From the NCBI RefSeq assembly GCF_000473225.1, contig NZ_KI421509.1, positions 1,016,045-1,080,044 on the forward strand: 64,000 nt of DNA, read 5' to 3'. Position 1 is the stretch's first letter; every line of letters begins with the position of its first letter. The notes beneath the pieces are model-generated. The model was not told the DNA's origin, ran no database searches, and worked only from the letters and a program-made list of their open reading frames with translations. Below are positions 47,138-58,389 of the stretch, piece after piece. The stretch comes from Sedimentitalea nanhaiensis DSM 24252 (GTDB taxonomy: Bacteria; Pseudomonadota; Alphaproteobacteria; Rhodobacterales; Rhodobacteraceae). The translations under genes and the position numbers were made by a program.

Positions 47138-47182
47138 TTGTCCAAGTTGCTGTTCATCGTGCCGGTTCCTGGACAAGTTTTT
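47138..47182 (+). terminator. possible terminator after the coiled-coil gene
   Basis: TTGTCCA (47138-47144) and TGGACAA (47170-47176) can pair, with a loop of about 25 bases, followed by GTTTTT. It lies in the gap between two convergent genes. The long loop lowers confidence. Confidence 0.4.
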
Positions 47183-47197
47183 GGCCAAAGAACCGAA

Positions 47198-48352
47198 TCA
47201 GCCAATCATTCGGTCCGGTTCGGATCGGTTTTCATAGTGATACTTCAAACGCTGCAATGCGATGCGCAATACGATTTTTCCAGAACGGGCTGACCACCCC
47301 ATGCGTTTTTCGGCCATTTCCAGCCCTTCCAGGTAACAACAGCAGCGCAAGGCCACGTCACTCAACCCGGGTCCCAGATCGGACAGCGCCTGCGTCACTC
47401 TCTCCCGTGCGCCACTGGGGCCGTTGCCAATATGGCTGCCAGGAGAAAACCCGCCCCGCCCCCCTCCCGTCAAGAACCGGTCCCAGTTCTGAGCGATACT
47501 CGGGCCCATCTGAGCCAGTTCAAAATCCTCGCGCAGCCGTTCGCCCGCACCAACCAGAGAATCATCCAGAAACGGCTTGCCGTCGCGATCCTTGCGCCGT
47601 GCCAGCGCCGCCAAAGGGCTTTCGGACATATTGTACCGCACCCGGCGCGGACGGCCGGTCTTGGGGTCATCGACGGTTTTTTCAGCGGAATGCCCGGCAC
47701 CGGAAAACGTGGCCCGTGCCTCGGCAAACCCGAATTCCTTTTCGTTGCGGGCGCGATTCTCTTGATCTGCCAACATACGACTCAGGGCAGAACGCCCTGC
47801 GGCCGTGATGTGATAGCGGCTGATCCGACCAGGATTCGAGCAGGAAATCCAGTCGTTTAACGCCATGGCCTGGGCAATCGCACAATCAACAACCGCTGTG
47901 CGTGCGCTCGCCCCCCCGTCGGTATCCCGCACAACAACGGCCTTTTCCATATTCTCTGCGACAGCCAGCAAAGCGCCTGTTTCACACAACCTGCGCAGGA
48001 CGCGGCAGGCTTCCTTTTCGAGCGTGGCAGAATCCGGCGTTTCAGTCTGGCAGCGAGCATTTCGAGTCATATTGGAGAAGTCCTTATTTGTGCCGTCTGC
48101 GCCGCGCACAGGTTTGCCGATACGCGGAGAGGTCCGAATGTGATTTGCCGCCAGCGCGGCCAATGCTGCGTCCACCAGTGGATCGTCCCGTCGTGTCTCG
48201 ACGCGACGTATTTGGCGCAGAACGGTCGAGGCATGACAGCATGCTCCGCGGGCAAGATCTCGGATCGCCCGGCCTTCCTCTGTGTGTGCCAAATAACGTC
48301 TGACGCCTTCGGGCACCCATTGTGGGAGGCTGGTTGCAACGGGTTTGTTCAT
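47198..48352 (-). CDS. DUF6456 protein, putative DNA-binding
   Basis: A 384-residue protein. The C-terminal half (from about RRVRYNMSESPLAALARRKD) matches the alphaproteobacterial DUF6456 domain with GAGERLREDFELAQMGPSIAQ; the N-terminal part contains a possible helix-turn-helix (RAIRDLARGACCHASTVLRQ) and a winged-helix-like middle. Its role is unknown; regulatory function is inferred from the HTH-like segments. The ATG at 48352 is the best start. Confidence 0.75.
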   Translation of the reverse strand: MNKPVATSLPQWVPEGVRRYLAHTEEGRAIRDLARGACCHASTVLRQIRRVETRRDDPLVDAALAALAANHIRTSPRIGKPVRGADGTNKDFSNMTRNARCQTETPDSATLEKEACRVLRRLCETGALLAVAENMEKAVVVRDTDGGASARTAVVDCAIAQAMALNDWISCSNPGRISRYHITAAGRSALSRMLADQENRARNEKEFGFAEARATFSGAGHSAEKTVDDPKTGRPRRVRYNMSESPLAALARRKDRDGKPFLDDSLVGAGERLREDFELAQMGPSIAQNWDRFLTGGGRGGFSPGSHIGNGPSGARERVTQALSDLGPGLSDVALRCCCYLEGLEMAEKRMGWSARSGKIVLRIALQRLKYHYENRSEPDRMIG

Positions 48353-48582
48353 CTTGATGCATCCTGACGAGCCCATGTGCGCTCTGGTTAACCAACAATG
48401 AAGACTCAACCTAAAGGCGAATTAGTTACCTGATCGTTAAAGACACACGGTCGCACTCAGCATTGTTTCTAAATGATAAACAGTGGTGAAAGCATCGAAC
48501 GGTGAATCCATCACGCCCGCAACACCCGCTTAGGTTGTGCAACAACTGTGATCGACATGTATCGAAATTTGAAAGGAACCCG

Positions 48583-48882
48583 ATGCAAGACCTGATGAGC
48601 ATGCTGAACGCACTGCGCCGCCCACAACTTCTGATCCGCGCCGCCCGGTTCGGGGTACAGGACTATCGCCGTGACCGACACCTGCAACGTTTGCTTGGCT
48701 ACGGCGCATTGCCGCGACCTGCAGCCGCGATTATGCGTCTGATGGAAGTCGAGCGTACGCTGAATGACCAGCGCCGCGAGGACGATGCTGGCTATTCACT
48801 GACGCGGCATGTGGATGTGTTGATCGCGATGATGGGCGAGGCGCAACTGCTGCGCGCCTCGCAATGTCAATCGGTTACATGA
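48583..48882 (+). CDS. DUF6477-like small protein
   Basis: A 99-residue Arg-rich soluble protein (LRRPQLLIRAARFGVQDYRR), typical of short conserved Rhodobacteraceae proteins of the DUF6477 type. AAAGGAAC lies upstream of the ATG. Its last eight bases overlap the end of the convergent methyltransferase gene. Function unknown. Confidence 0.72.
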   Translation: MQDLMSMLNALRRPQLLIRAARFGVQDYRRDRHLQRLLGYGALPRPAAAIMRLMEVERTLNDQRREDDAGYSLTRHVDVLIAMMGEAQLLRASQCQSVT

Positions 48883-50419
48883 ATGCGTCAGGCATCGACG
48901 CCTTCTTTTCGGCGACATAGGCTTCCAGCGCCGCCTTGATCTCGGGATCTAGGGTCGGCTGCTGATAGTTGGCCAAAAGATAGGCGACACGGCGCGACGC
49001 CAATGCCTGGGTGTCCCGCGCACCTTCTTCGTCCCAGGTCTCGAATGGTTTGTAATCAAACACTTCCGAGCGCCAGAACGCCGATTTGAAGTTCGCCTGG
49101 GTGTGTGCGCAACCGAGATAATGACCGCCCGGCCCGACTTCGGCGATCGCGCCCATCGCCTGGGCGTTTTCATCCGCAGAGACACCGGCGGCCATCTTGT
49201 GCAACACCCCCAGTTGGTCCGCATCCATCACAAATTTCTCGAAGCTGCTGACCAGCCCACCTTCCAGCCACCCACAGGAGTGCAGCATGAAATTCACTCC
49301 GCCCAGCAACGCCGCGTTCAGCGTATGAGCGGTCTCATAGGCGGCTTGCGCATCCGGCAGCTTCGACGCGCAAAGCCCACCCCCCGAACGGAACGGCAGC
49401 CCCAGCCGACGTGCCAGTTGCCCGGCCCCATACAGGATCTGGCTGGCCTCGGGGGTGCCGAATGTCGGGGCCCCGCTGTTCATGTCGATTGAGGTCACAA
49501 AGGCACCGAAGATCACCGGCGCGCCCGGTCGCACCAGCTGGTTATAAGCGATACCGGCAAGGACTTCCGCCAGAACCTGCGTCAGCGTACCGACCACCGA
49601 AACCGGAGCCATCGCGCCACCAACGATGAACGGTGACAGGATGCAGGCCTGGTTGTTCTTGGCATAAACCTCCATCGCCCCCATCATCACATCGTCGAAG
49701 GTAAGCGGCGAATTCACGTTTATCAGGCTGGTCATCACCGTGTTTTCTTGCACGAACTCCTTGCCGAACAGGATTTCGCACATCTCGACCGAATCCTGCG
49801 CCCGGCTCGGATCGGTCACCGACCCCATGAATGGCTTGTCCGACAGCGTCATATGCGCCAGCAGCATGTCCAGATGCCGCTTGTTCACCGGCACGTCTGT
49901 CGGCTCGCACACTGTACCGCCGGAATGATGCAGCCACTTGGACATATAGCCCAGCTTCACGAACTTGTTGAAATCCTCCATCGTCGCATAGCGTCGGCCG
50001 CCTTCGGCATCACGAACAAACGGCGGGCCGTAGACAGGGGCCAGGACCAGGTTCTTGCCACCGATCTCTACATTTCGTTCCGGATTGCGCGCATGCTGCG
50101 TAAACTGCGCAGGGGCGGTGGCACACAGCTTGCGGGCCAATCCACGCGGGATCCGCACCCTTTCGCCATCGACCTCGGCGCCGGCCTCTCGCCAACGGTC
50201 CAGAGCAGCAGGGTTGTTGACAAAGTTCACCCCGATCTCGGCCAAAACGGTCTCGGCATTGGCCTCAATGATATCCAGCGCTTCGGGCGTCAGGATTTCG
50301 TAGTTGGGAATGTTACGTTCGATGAAACGGGCCGTCTCGACACTGATCGCGGTGCGTTCGGCCCGGCGCGCTGCTCCGCCACCCCCACGTGTTCTGCGTC
50401 TGATATTCGTATCGCTCAT
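48875..50419 (-). CDS. MttB-family methyltransferase lacking pyrrolysine
   Basis: A 514-residue member of the trimethylamine methyltransferase family. The barrel is recognisable (VYGPPFVRDAEGGRRYATM, GGTVCEPTDVPVN, MLHSCGWLEGGL). The frame is open without an internal TAG, so it is the non-pyrrolysine type, whose characterised members demethylate quaternary amines such as glycine betaine onto a corrinoid protein. No corrinoid protein or activator gene is adjacent. Nearby soxBDAG suggests methylated-amine use, but the substrate is not known. Confidence 0.8.
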   Translation of the reverse strand: MSDTNIRRRTRGGGGAARRAERTAISVETARFIERNIPNYEILTPEALDIIEANAETVLAEIGVNFVNNPAALDRWREAGAEVDGERVRIPRGLARKLCATAPAQFTQHARNPERNVEIGGKNLVLAPVYGPPFVRDAEGGRRYATMEDFNKFVKLGYMSKWLHHSGGTVCEPTDVPVNKRHLDMLLAHMTLSDKPFMGSVTDPSRAQDSVEMCEILFGKEFVQENTVMTSLINVNSPLTFDDVMMGAMEVYAKNNQACILSPFIVGGAMAPVSVVGTLTQVLAEVLAGIAYNQLVRPGAPVIFGAFVTSIDMNSGAPTFGTPEASQILYGAGQLARRLGLPFRSGGGLCASKLPDAQAAYETAHTLNAALLGGVNFMLHSCGWLEGGLVSSFEKFVMDADQLGVLHKMAAGVSADENAQAMGAIAEVGPGGHYLGCAHTQANFKSAFWRSEVFDYKPFETWDEEGARDTQALASRRVAYLLANYQQPTLDPEIKAALEAYVAEKKASMPDAFM

Positions 50420-50546
50420 AGGCCCATCCCCGCTAATTCGGACTCTGTGCCGTTGCATATCCCATCGGCGATTTGCATTTGGTGGGATTTGCGGCGCATC
50501 AGGGGAAAAAGCGACATTCCCGGGCCGGCTTGAATCCTTTGACCCG

Positions 50547-51272
50547 ATGCCATCCAGTCGCCATGATACAAAACAGGAGGAGGAGAACGCAATTTCCGGA
50601 TCATCCCCAGAACGCAAGACTCTGAACGCGGCCGAAATTGGTGCCGTTGCCCATCTTTATCGCGGCGAAGTTTACCGCAGCACCATCTGGCGCACCCGGT
50701 TGGATACCACCACAAATTGGGCGGTCGTGACGTTGGGCGTGGCGCTGTCGATTGCTTTTTCCTCGCCCGACGCCTCGCCGCTGCCACTGGTTCTGGTCGG
50801 CGTTCTGATCTTCTTGTTTCTTATGCAGGAAGCGCGGCGATACCGGTATTTCAACGTCTGGCGGGCGCGGTCACGCTGGCTGGAAACACATTTTTATGCG
50901 CCTCTGCTGTACGATGGCGATCTGCACATGGAAGAAAATTGGCAACAGGTTCTGGCACAGGATTATTTGCGCCCACGCTATCATATCGGGCTGCTCGTTG
51001 CTGTCGGTCGACGTATCCGGCGCAATTACCTGTGGATTCTTTTGATCCAAACGCTGGCCTATATGGGAAAACTGGCGGTGCATCCCACCTCGGTTCAGAG
51101 TTTTGAGCAGTTCATGGATCGCGCCAACATTGGCCCGATACCCGGCGAACTGATTATTTTGCTCGGTGCGGTTTACGTGACCTCCTGGTCTGCCATCGCA
51201 ATCTGGAGCTACCGCACCGATCGCGCCCGCGCCAGGCTGAGCGGCAAGACAAGTTCGGAATCCATGGGCTGA
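50547..51272 (+). CDS. DUF2270 integral membrane protein
   Basis: A 241-residue protein with four hydrophobic segments: WAVVTLGVALSIAFSS, PLVLVGVLIFLFLM, YLWILLIQTLAYMG and GELIILLGAVYVTSW. The conserved RGEVYRSTIWRTRLDTTTNW before the first helix and a soluble loop between helices 2 and 3 fit predicted inner-membrane protein family DUF2270. Function unknown. It lies 58 bases before guaA on the same strand. Confidence 0.75.
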   Translation: MPSSRHDTKQEEENAISGSSPERKTLNAAEIGAVAHLYRGEVYRSTIWRTRLDTTTNWAVVTLGVALSIAFSSPDASPLPLVLVGVLIFLFLMQEARRYRYFNVWRARSRWLETHFYAPLLYDGDLHMEENWQQVLAQDYLRPRYHIGLLVAVGRRIRRNYLWILLIQTLAYMGKLAVHPTSVQSFEQFMDRANIGPIPGELIILLGAVYVTSWSAIAIWSYRTDRARARLSGKTSSESMG

Positions 51273-51330
51273 GGCAAACCGGCCGTGCAACCCTCTTGCC
51301 AGCATGAACGCGCGGCCCTAAAGGCAGACC

Positions 51331-52893
<1,563 letters not shown>

Positions 52894-53007
52894 TCGACCC
52901 GGATTGAGGGCCAGCCAAAGCGCTAAGACCGGGCAAAAATCGGTTTATGCCGGAGAAAAACGAATCAGCAGGCTTTCCCGTGTCCTGACCAGAAAGGACA
53001 TCCAGCG
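52894..53007. other. intergenic, no feature recognised
   Basis: Between guaA and the pseudogene there is no convincing terminator, RNA or reading frame. Confidence 0.4.
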
Positions 53008-53770
53008 TTGCTGCCGCCCGGAATTGCAAGCCCGGCACCGCACAACAGTCTGCGCGTGCCGCAAGCCTATGGCTACAGCAATTTCGACCATGACGGAACG
53101 CAAACCGCGCCAGGCTTTTTCAGGACCTTCCCGAGGTCAATAAACACCAGGATAATAGTCGATGCCGGGGCCAACATAGGGAACGACAGCCGAAAGCTGC
53201 TGACAGAGTCGCCACAGCGAAGGTGGTCGCTTTTGAGCCTCTCGCAACGACATTTTCCAAATTGCGCCACCTCTCTGACGGATTTGGCTCTCGGCTGATC
53301 CCTGTGAACCACGGCGTTGGCGACAAGCTGGACACGTTGTAAATTCACCTCGAAGAAAGCACAGCCTCACACGCTTTCTTTGCAGCCACGGCATCTGAAG
53401 TGCCCGATGCCAAGAAGACCCAGACACAATCGATCGACGTTGTGGCGCTTGACGATATTTTAAACACACTATCCGCGATGAGATGGTCGGTTTCATCATG
53501 GTCGACACCGAAAGCTTTGAACTTGAGGTTCGAGTGGGCGCGTGCAATATCCTTGCAACGCACGGCCCTTGCGCCGTTCAGCTTGAATTCAACTGGCATC
53601 ACATGTTTCGCGGGCACTCTCTTTGCATCTTGTCTCAGACTCTTCCCGGCTTTCACGTGTTTCAGTTGGCTCCCGGCGGTTTGGTGCGCAGGGATCAAGG
53701 ATCCCCTGTCAATCCCGTTCATGTTCTCCAACTTTGCGTTTATTCGCAAAGACTGGTTGCCGAAACCTGA
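53008..53770 (+). pseudogene. decayed FkbM-family methyltransferase
   Basis: Reading through three frames recovers a family-like protein. Frame 1 gives RIIVDAGANIGNDSRKLL (SAM-binding); a frameshift near 53200-53210 leads to VVAFEPLATTFSKLRHLSDG, then an in-frame TAA at 53340-53342 and DVVALDDIL; a second shift near 53455-53470 leads to GFIMVDTESFELEVRVGA and VQLEFNWHHM, ending at a TGA at 53768. The order DAGANIG, AFEP, LDD, D-x-E-x-FE-x-EV matches FkbM methyltransferases. The true start is unclear. Two frameshifts and a stop mean no functional product. Loss of selection is also consistent with the poor composition of the region. Confidence 0.8.
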
Positions 53771-53895
53771 ACGTGGCGAGGCAAAACGAGGGCGACAGTC
53801 ATGCAATACCGCCGCGCACTTGGACGGATTACGAAATGTTGAGCAGGCGATTGGAACAATACCCTACGTCTCTCGTCTTGGCCTGACTCGACAAA

Positions 53896-54777
53896 ATGAG
53901 CACCCGGGCTCCACAAACGTTGAAAGCCGCTCTGTGGATGACCGGCGCGATCGCTTCGTTTTCGTCGATGGCCGTGGCCGGGCGCGAAGCCAGCCTGGGT
54001 CTAGATACGTTCGAAATCATGATGTACCGCAGCATGGTGGGGGTGTTGATCGTCTCGATAGCGCTGACGATATCCGGCGGTTGGGCACGGATCACGCGGC
54101 GGTCCATGGGCACCCATATGGTCCGCAATCTCGCCCATTTTACCGGTCAGAATCTATGGTTCTATGCCGTCACGGTGATCCCGCTGGCCCAGGTCTTTGC
54201 ACTTGAATTCACCTCGCCCCTGTGGGTCATCATCCTGTCACCATTGGTGTTGGGCGAGCGGATAACCCCGGTCCGTGCCCTCGCCGCCCTGATCGGGTTT
54301 GTCGGCATCCTGATCGTCGCCCGCCCCAGCCCCGAAACCCTCAGCCCGGGCATTGCGATGGCGGCTGGATCGGCAGTTTTCTTCGCTTTAACAACGATGT
54401 TCACCAAAAAGCTCACCCGAACCGAAAGCGTCGGCTGCATCCTGTTCTGGCTGACGGTGATGCAATTGGTGCTGGGGTTCGCGACCTCTGCCTGGGACGG
54501 CGATATCGCCCTGCCCGACGCCCGCACTTTGCCGTTCCTGATCGTGATCGGGCTGGCCGGACTCTTGGCCCATTTCTGCATTACCAACGCGCTGGCCATC
54601 GCGCCGGCAACCGTGGTTGTTCCTTTCGATTTCATCCGCCTGCCCGCTATCGCTGTGATCGGCATGCTGCTTTACGGAGAGCCACTTGAAATCTGGGTTC
54701 TTGTCGGTGCCGCCGTGATCTTTGCCGGGAACTATCTGAACATCCTGGCCGAAACCCGCAAGAATCGGGTCGCCTAG
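53896..54777 (+). CDS. EamA/DMT-family transporter
   Basis: A 293-residue membrane protein with ten predicted helices in two EamA halves (TGAIASFSSMAVAGREASLG at the start, VVVPFDFIRLPAIAVIGMLL in the second half). Family members export or import small metabolites. The substrate is unknown. The ATG at 53896 gives a family-like N-terminus. A second EamA gene follows 27 bases later on the same strand. Confidence 0.87.
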   Translation: MSTRAPQTLKAALWMTGAIASFSSMAVAGREASLGLDTFEIMMYRSMVGVLIVSIALTISGGWARITRRSMGTHMVRNLAHFTGQNLWFYAVTVIPLAQVFALEFTSPLWVIILSPLVLGERITPVRALAALIGFVGILIVARPSPETLSPGIAMAAGSAVFFALTTMFTKKLTRTESVGCILFWLTVMQLVLGFATSAWDGDIALPDARTLPFLIVIGLAGLLAHFCITNALAIAPATVVVPFDFIRLPAIAVIGMLLYGEPLEIWVLVGAAVIFAGNYLNILAETRKNRVA

Positions 54778-54804
54778 TCACCGCATCGCCCCTTAGCTGG
54801 CGGT

Positions 54805-55707
54805 ATGAATACCCAAAAATCCATATCCGGCCGGGCCTGGGCCGAAATGTTGTTGCTGGGGCTGATCTGGGGCGGTTCCTTTCTGTCGATCCGGATCGCG
54901 CTGAACGAGGTTCCGGTGGTCACAACCGTGCTGCACCGCACGGGATGGGCGATGCTGCTGCTGTGGGGCGTGGTCTGGGCCAAGCGCCTGCCAATCCCGC
55001 GCGATCCCCGCGTCTGGGCCGCGTTTCTGATCATGGGGCTGCTCAACAACGTAATCCCCTTCGCCCTGATGGCCTGGGGGCAGTTGCACATCGAGACCGG
55101 CCTGACCTCGATCCTGAATGCGGCCACTGCAATTTTTGGTGTGATCGTCGCCTCGGCTGTTTTTGCCGACGAACGCCTGACCCTGCGCCGGGCGATTGGC
55201 GTCGGGCTGGGGTTTCTGGGCGTTGCCACCGCCATCGGGCTGGACGCATTCGCCAGCTTCGATCTGCGCAGCACGGCGCAGTTGGCGGTGCTGGCCGGTG
55301 CTCTCGGTTATGCCTTTGCCAGCGCCTGGGCGCGGGCCCGTCTGGGACAATTGCCGCCGCAAATCGCCGCCGCAGGCATGCTGAGCGGATCGACCCTGAT
55401 GCTGCTCCCCGCTGCGATTCTGATCGACGGGCCCATCGCATTCGACCTGCAACCCGTCACCTGGCTGGCCATCGCCTATTACGCCCTGATCGCAACCGCC
55501 GGGGCCTATCTGCTGTATTACCGCATTCTGGGCATGGCGGGATCCGGCAACCTGATGCTGGTCACCTTGCTGATCCCGCCGGTGGCCATCACTCTGGGCG
55601 CGCTGGTGCTGGGCGAGTCGCTGAGTCCGCAGGCCTATGCCGGATTTGCACTTTTGGCGCTGGGGTTGTTGATCCTGAACGGCAATATCGGCAAACGGCG
55701 CGATTGA
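54805..55707 (+). CDS. EamA/DMT-family transporter
   Basis: A 300-residue EamA transporter with ten hydrophobic segments. LLGLIWGGSFLSIRIALNEV near the start and VTLLIPPVAITLGALVLGE in the last third are diagnostic of the YdcZ/RhaT-like drug/metabolite superfamily. It differs clearly from its neighbour in sequence, so the pair is not a recent duplication. Substrate unknown. Confidence 0.87.
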   Translation: MNTQKSISGRAWAEMLLLGLIWGGSFLSIRIALNEVPVVTTVLHRTGWAMLLLWGVVWAKRLPIPRDPRVWAAFLIMGLLNNVIPFALMAWGQLHIETGLTSILNAATAIFGVIVASAVFADERLTLRRAIGVGLGFLGVATAIGLDAFASFDLRSTAQLAVLAGALGYAFASAWARARLGQLPPQIAAAGMLSGSTLMLLPAAILIDGPIAFDLQPVTWLAIAYYALIATAGAYLLYYRILGMAGSGNLMLVTLLIPPVAITLGALVLGESLSPQAYAGFALLALGLLILNGNIGKRRD

Positions 55708-55751
55708 CCCCGCCTGCGCGGCTGAGTAGCTAGGGCAAAAAGGACGGGTTC

Positions 55752-56612
55752 ATGTTGTACAGTTCGGCTCGGGATTGGCGCGAGGCGCATCACAAGCGGG
55801 TGCTGTTCTTTGGCATGTCCGGGCTGGGCAAGACCCATGTCAGCCAGATGCTGCGCGATTCCGGCGGTTGGTTTCACTACAGTATCGATTACCGCATCGG
55901 TACCCGCTACATGGGTGAATACATTGCTGATAACGCCAAGGCCGAAGCGATGAAAGTTCCGTTTCTGCGCGACCTTCTGCTGTCGGATTCGATCTATATC
56001 GGCTCCAACATCAGCTTTGCCAACCTGACTCCGGTCGCGGCTTACCTGGGCAAGCCCGGCAATCCGGAAAAGGGCGGGCTAGCGATGACAGAATATCGCC
56101 GTCGCCAGGAACAGTTCCGGCATGCCGAGGTCTACGCGTTGCTGGACACCGAGTACTTTATTGACCGCGCGCAACGGCTCTATGGCTATCCCAATTTCAT
56201 CTGCGACACCGGCGGCTCTATCTGTGAATGGGTCGACGCCGACAATCCCGAAGACCCGATCATGACCGAACTGTCCCAGCGGACATTGATGATCTGGATC
56301 AAGGGGGACGAGGCGCACACCCAAAGCCTGATCCGCCGGTTCGACAAAGCCCCAAAGCCGATGTCCTACCAGCCCGAATTCCTGACCCGCTCTTGGGAAA
56401 AATATATCATCGAAAACAACTGCGTGGAAAACGAAGTTGATCCAAATGCCTTTATCCGCTGGACCTATGCCCAGGCCCTGGCGCATCGCCAGCCCCGGTA
56501 CGAAGCCATGGCGCGGTGGGGCGTGACGGTGACCGCCGACCAGATCGCGACCGTTCGGGACACCCAGGATTTTGACGCCCTGATCGAAAGCGCGATTTCC
56601 GACCGCGCCTAG
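55752..56612 (+). CDS. P-loop ATPase of unknown function
   Basis: A 286-residue soluble protein with a P-loop GMSGLGKTH (residues 21-29) and the segment FHYSIDYRIGTRYMGEYI just after it. The remaining sequence has no recognised partner domain; it is conserved-looking and could be a kinase- or ATPase-like enzyme. The stop overlaps the convergent secreted protein gene by four bases. Function unknown. Confidence 0.75.
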   Translation: MLYSSARDWREAHHKRVLFFGMSGLGKTHVSQMLRDSGGWFHYSIDYRIGTRYMGEYIADNAKAEAMKVPFLRDLLLSDSIYIGSNISFANLTPVAAYLGKPGNPEKGGLAMTEYRRRQEQFRHAEVYALLDTEYFIDRAQRLYGYPNFICDTGGSICEWVDADNPEDPIMTELSQRTLMIWIKGDEAHTQSLIRRFDKAPKPMSYQPEFLTRSWEKYIIENNCVENEVDPNAFIRWTYAQALAHRQPRYEAMARWGVTVTADQIATVRDTQDFDALIESAISDRA

Positions 56613-57184
56613 CCCCGACAGCCCGCCATAGCCCCCTGCAGCGCCGCTGCCGCCCCCTGCAGGTTCAAATGCATCACATGACCACCGTGCATGTCGCTGA
56701 TCCAGACCGATTGCCCATAGGACAACGCATTCAGAAACCGCCCACCCGGCGTGACATTCACCGTCAGTTCGCCCCGGGAACGGTCAAACGGAACGGTGAA
56801 ATCCTGCGCGCCGATCCGGAAACGCATCATCCCGGGCGGACCTTGATGGCGAAACAACATCAGATAGCTCTGGCCTTGCCGGTCGCACATATAATACAGG
56901 CCCGGTCCGCCCTCTTGCCCCACATCCGCCCCGGCAAACCGCGTCTGCCCATCTGCGGCAATGCCGCTTTTCCAGTGCCGCGCAAATGATGGCGCGGAAT
57001 ATTGCGGTGCGGTCTGCGGAGTACAGAATCGCGCGACGCATTGATGATACTGGGGGCTGGTATTGCCGGGGGAACCCGCCAGACAACGCCAGATACAGCG
57101 TTGCTGCTCCATCGGGTCGACATATTGCGCCTGCGCCATCTGGGCCGCAAATCCCACCAGCAGTCCCAACCAGCGCGCTTTCAT
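56609..57184 (-). CDS. secreted hypothetical protein
   Basis: A 191-residue protein with a signal peptide (MKARWLGLLVGFAAQMAQA) and a mature domain with cysteines near its N-terminus (CIWRCLAGSP and HQCVARFC) and a Gly-rich C-terminal half. The family is unknown. Periplasmic location and disulfides are inferred. It ends convergently with the P-loop gene. Confidence 0.65.
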   Translation of the reverse strand: MKARWLGLLVGFAAQMAQAQYVDPMEQQRCIWRCLAGSPGNTSPQYHQCVARFCTPQTAPQYSAPSFARHWKSGIAADGQTRFAGADVGQEGGPGLYYMCDRQGQSYLMLFRHQGPPGMMRFRIGAQDFTVPFDRSRGELTVNVTPGGRFLNALSYGQSVWISDMHGGHVMHLNLQGAAAALQGAMAGCRG

Positions 57185-57353
57185 GCCTCGTTCCCGTTCA
57201 TCGTCGATCCTATCTTTTTGCGCCAAATCTGCATAACACTGGTCCGCGCACCTGTCTGCCCCCCGCGCCCGGTCCCGGGACGCCCAAGACCCCCTTGGCA
57301 CCACCCCCGCACCGTATTATCTAACCCTTTCAATTCCCTTGAAAGCAGACCCC

Positions 57354-58271
57354 ATGCCCATCAAGATCCCCGCCGACCTGCCCGCCTATGACGTCCTGAC
57401 CCGCGAGGGCGTCATGGTCATGTCCGAGGATCAGGCCGCGCGTCAGGACATCCGCCCCCTGCGCATTGCGCTGCTGAACCTGATGCCCAAGAAAATTCAG
57501 ACCGAGAATCAGTTCGCCCGGCTGATCGGTGCAACGCCCCTGCAGATTGAGCTGAGCCTGATCCGCATGTCCGAACATCAGGCCAAGAACACCGCTGCGG
57601 ACCACATGGAGAGCTTTTATCGCCCGTTTTCCGAGATCCAGAACGAAAAATTCGATGGGCTGGTCATTACCGGTGCGCCGATCGAACACCTGGACTTTGA
57701 CAAGGTGACCTATTGGGACGAAATCCAGCAGGTATTCGATTGGACCCAGTCCAACGTGCATTCCACCTTTGGTGTGTGCTGGGGAGGCATGGCGATGATC
57801 AATCATTTTCACGGGGTCAAAAAACACATTCTGGACACCAAGGCTTTCGGCTGCTTCAGACACCGCAACATGGCCCCCGCCTCACCCTATTTGCGCGGGT
57901 TCTCGGACGATTGTGTGATCCCTGTGTCGCGCTGGACCGAGATGCGCCAGAATGAGATCGACGCGGCGGATGGGCTCACGACCTTGCTGGCCAGTGATCA
58001 GGCCGGCCCCGCACTGGTCGAGGATCCCGCGCACCGGGCGCTGTATATCTTCAACCATTTCGAATATGACAGCGATACGCTGAAACAGGAATACGACCGC
58101 GACGTGTCCGAGGGTACGCCGATCAACGTTCCAATGAACTATTATCCCGCTGATGATCCGACACAGGTTCCTCAAAACCGGTGGCGATCGCACGCACATC
58201 TTCTGTATGGGAACTGGATAAACGAGATTTACCAGACCACTCCCTTTGAGATGGATCTGATCGGCCGCTAA
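57354..58271 (+). CDS. metA: homoserine O-acyltransferase MetA, acetyl-CoA type
   Basis: A 305-residue MetA-family enzyme of methionine biosynthesis. Nucleophile Cys142 (GVCWGGMAM), His235 and Glu237 (NHFEYD) are all in place. Residue 111 is Glu ([10 protein letters not shown]); in the MetA family Glu111 favours acetyl-CoA and Gly111 (as in E. coli) succinyl-CoA, so O-acetylhomoserine is the predicted product. The ATG at 57354 is the family start. I looked for a SAM riboswitch in the 170-base leader and found none. Confidence 0.93.
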   Translation: MPIKIPADLPAYDVLTREGVMVMSEDQAARQDIRPLRIALLNLMPKKIQTENQFARLIGATPLQIELSLIRMSEHQAKNTAADHMESFYRPFSEIQNEKFDGLVITGAPIEHLDFDKVTYWDEIQQVFDWTQSNVHSTFGVCWGGMAMINHFHGVKKHILDTKAFGCFRHRNMAPASPYLRGFSDDCVIPVSRWTEMRQNEIDAADGLTTLLASDQAGPALVEDPAHRALYIFNHFEYDSDTLKQEYDRDVSEGTPINVPMNYYPADDPTQVPQNRWRSHAHLLYGNWINEIYQTTPFEMDLIGR

Positions 58272-58389
58272 TCCGCTCTGCCCGATGGGCCAGACCCTCG
58301 CCGCATTGACCGCACGGCACACCGTGCCGGTTTGCGTTAATCCCAGTAACATCTCATAGTGTTGAAAACAGAGGTAGAAGGACGGGTCG

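Noticed and set aside
53345-53806. 153-codon minus-strand frame after guaA
   Set aside because: The plus-strand reading gives FkbM methyltransferase motifs across frames, so the minus frame is a shadow of the pseudogene.
57185-57353. possible SAM riboswitch ahead of metA
   Set aside because: I looked for SAM-II-like pseudoknot sequences and found no matching conserved blocks.
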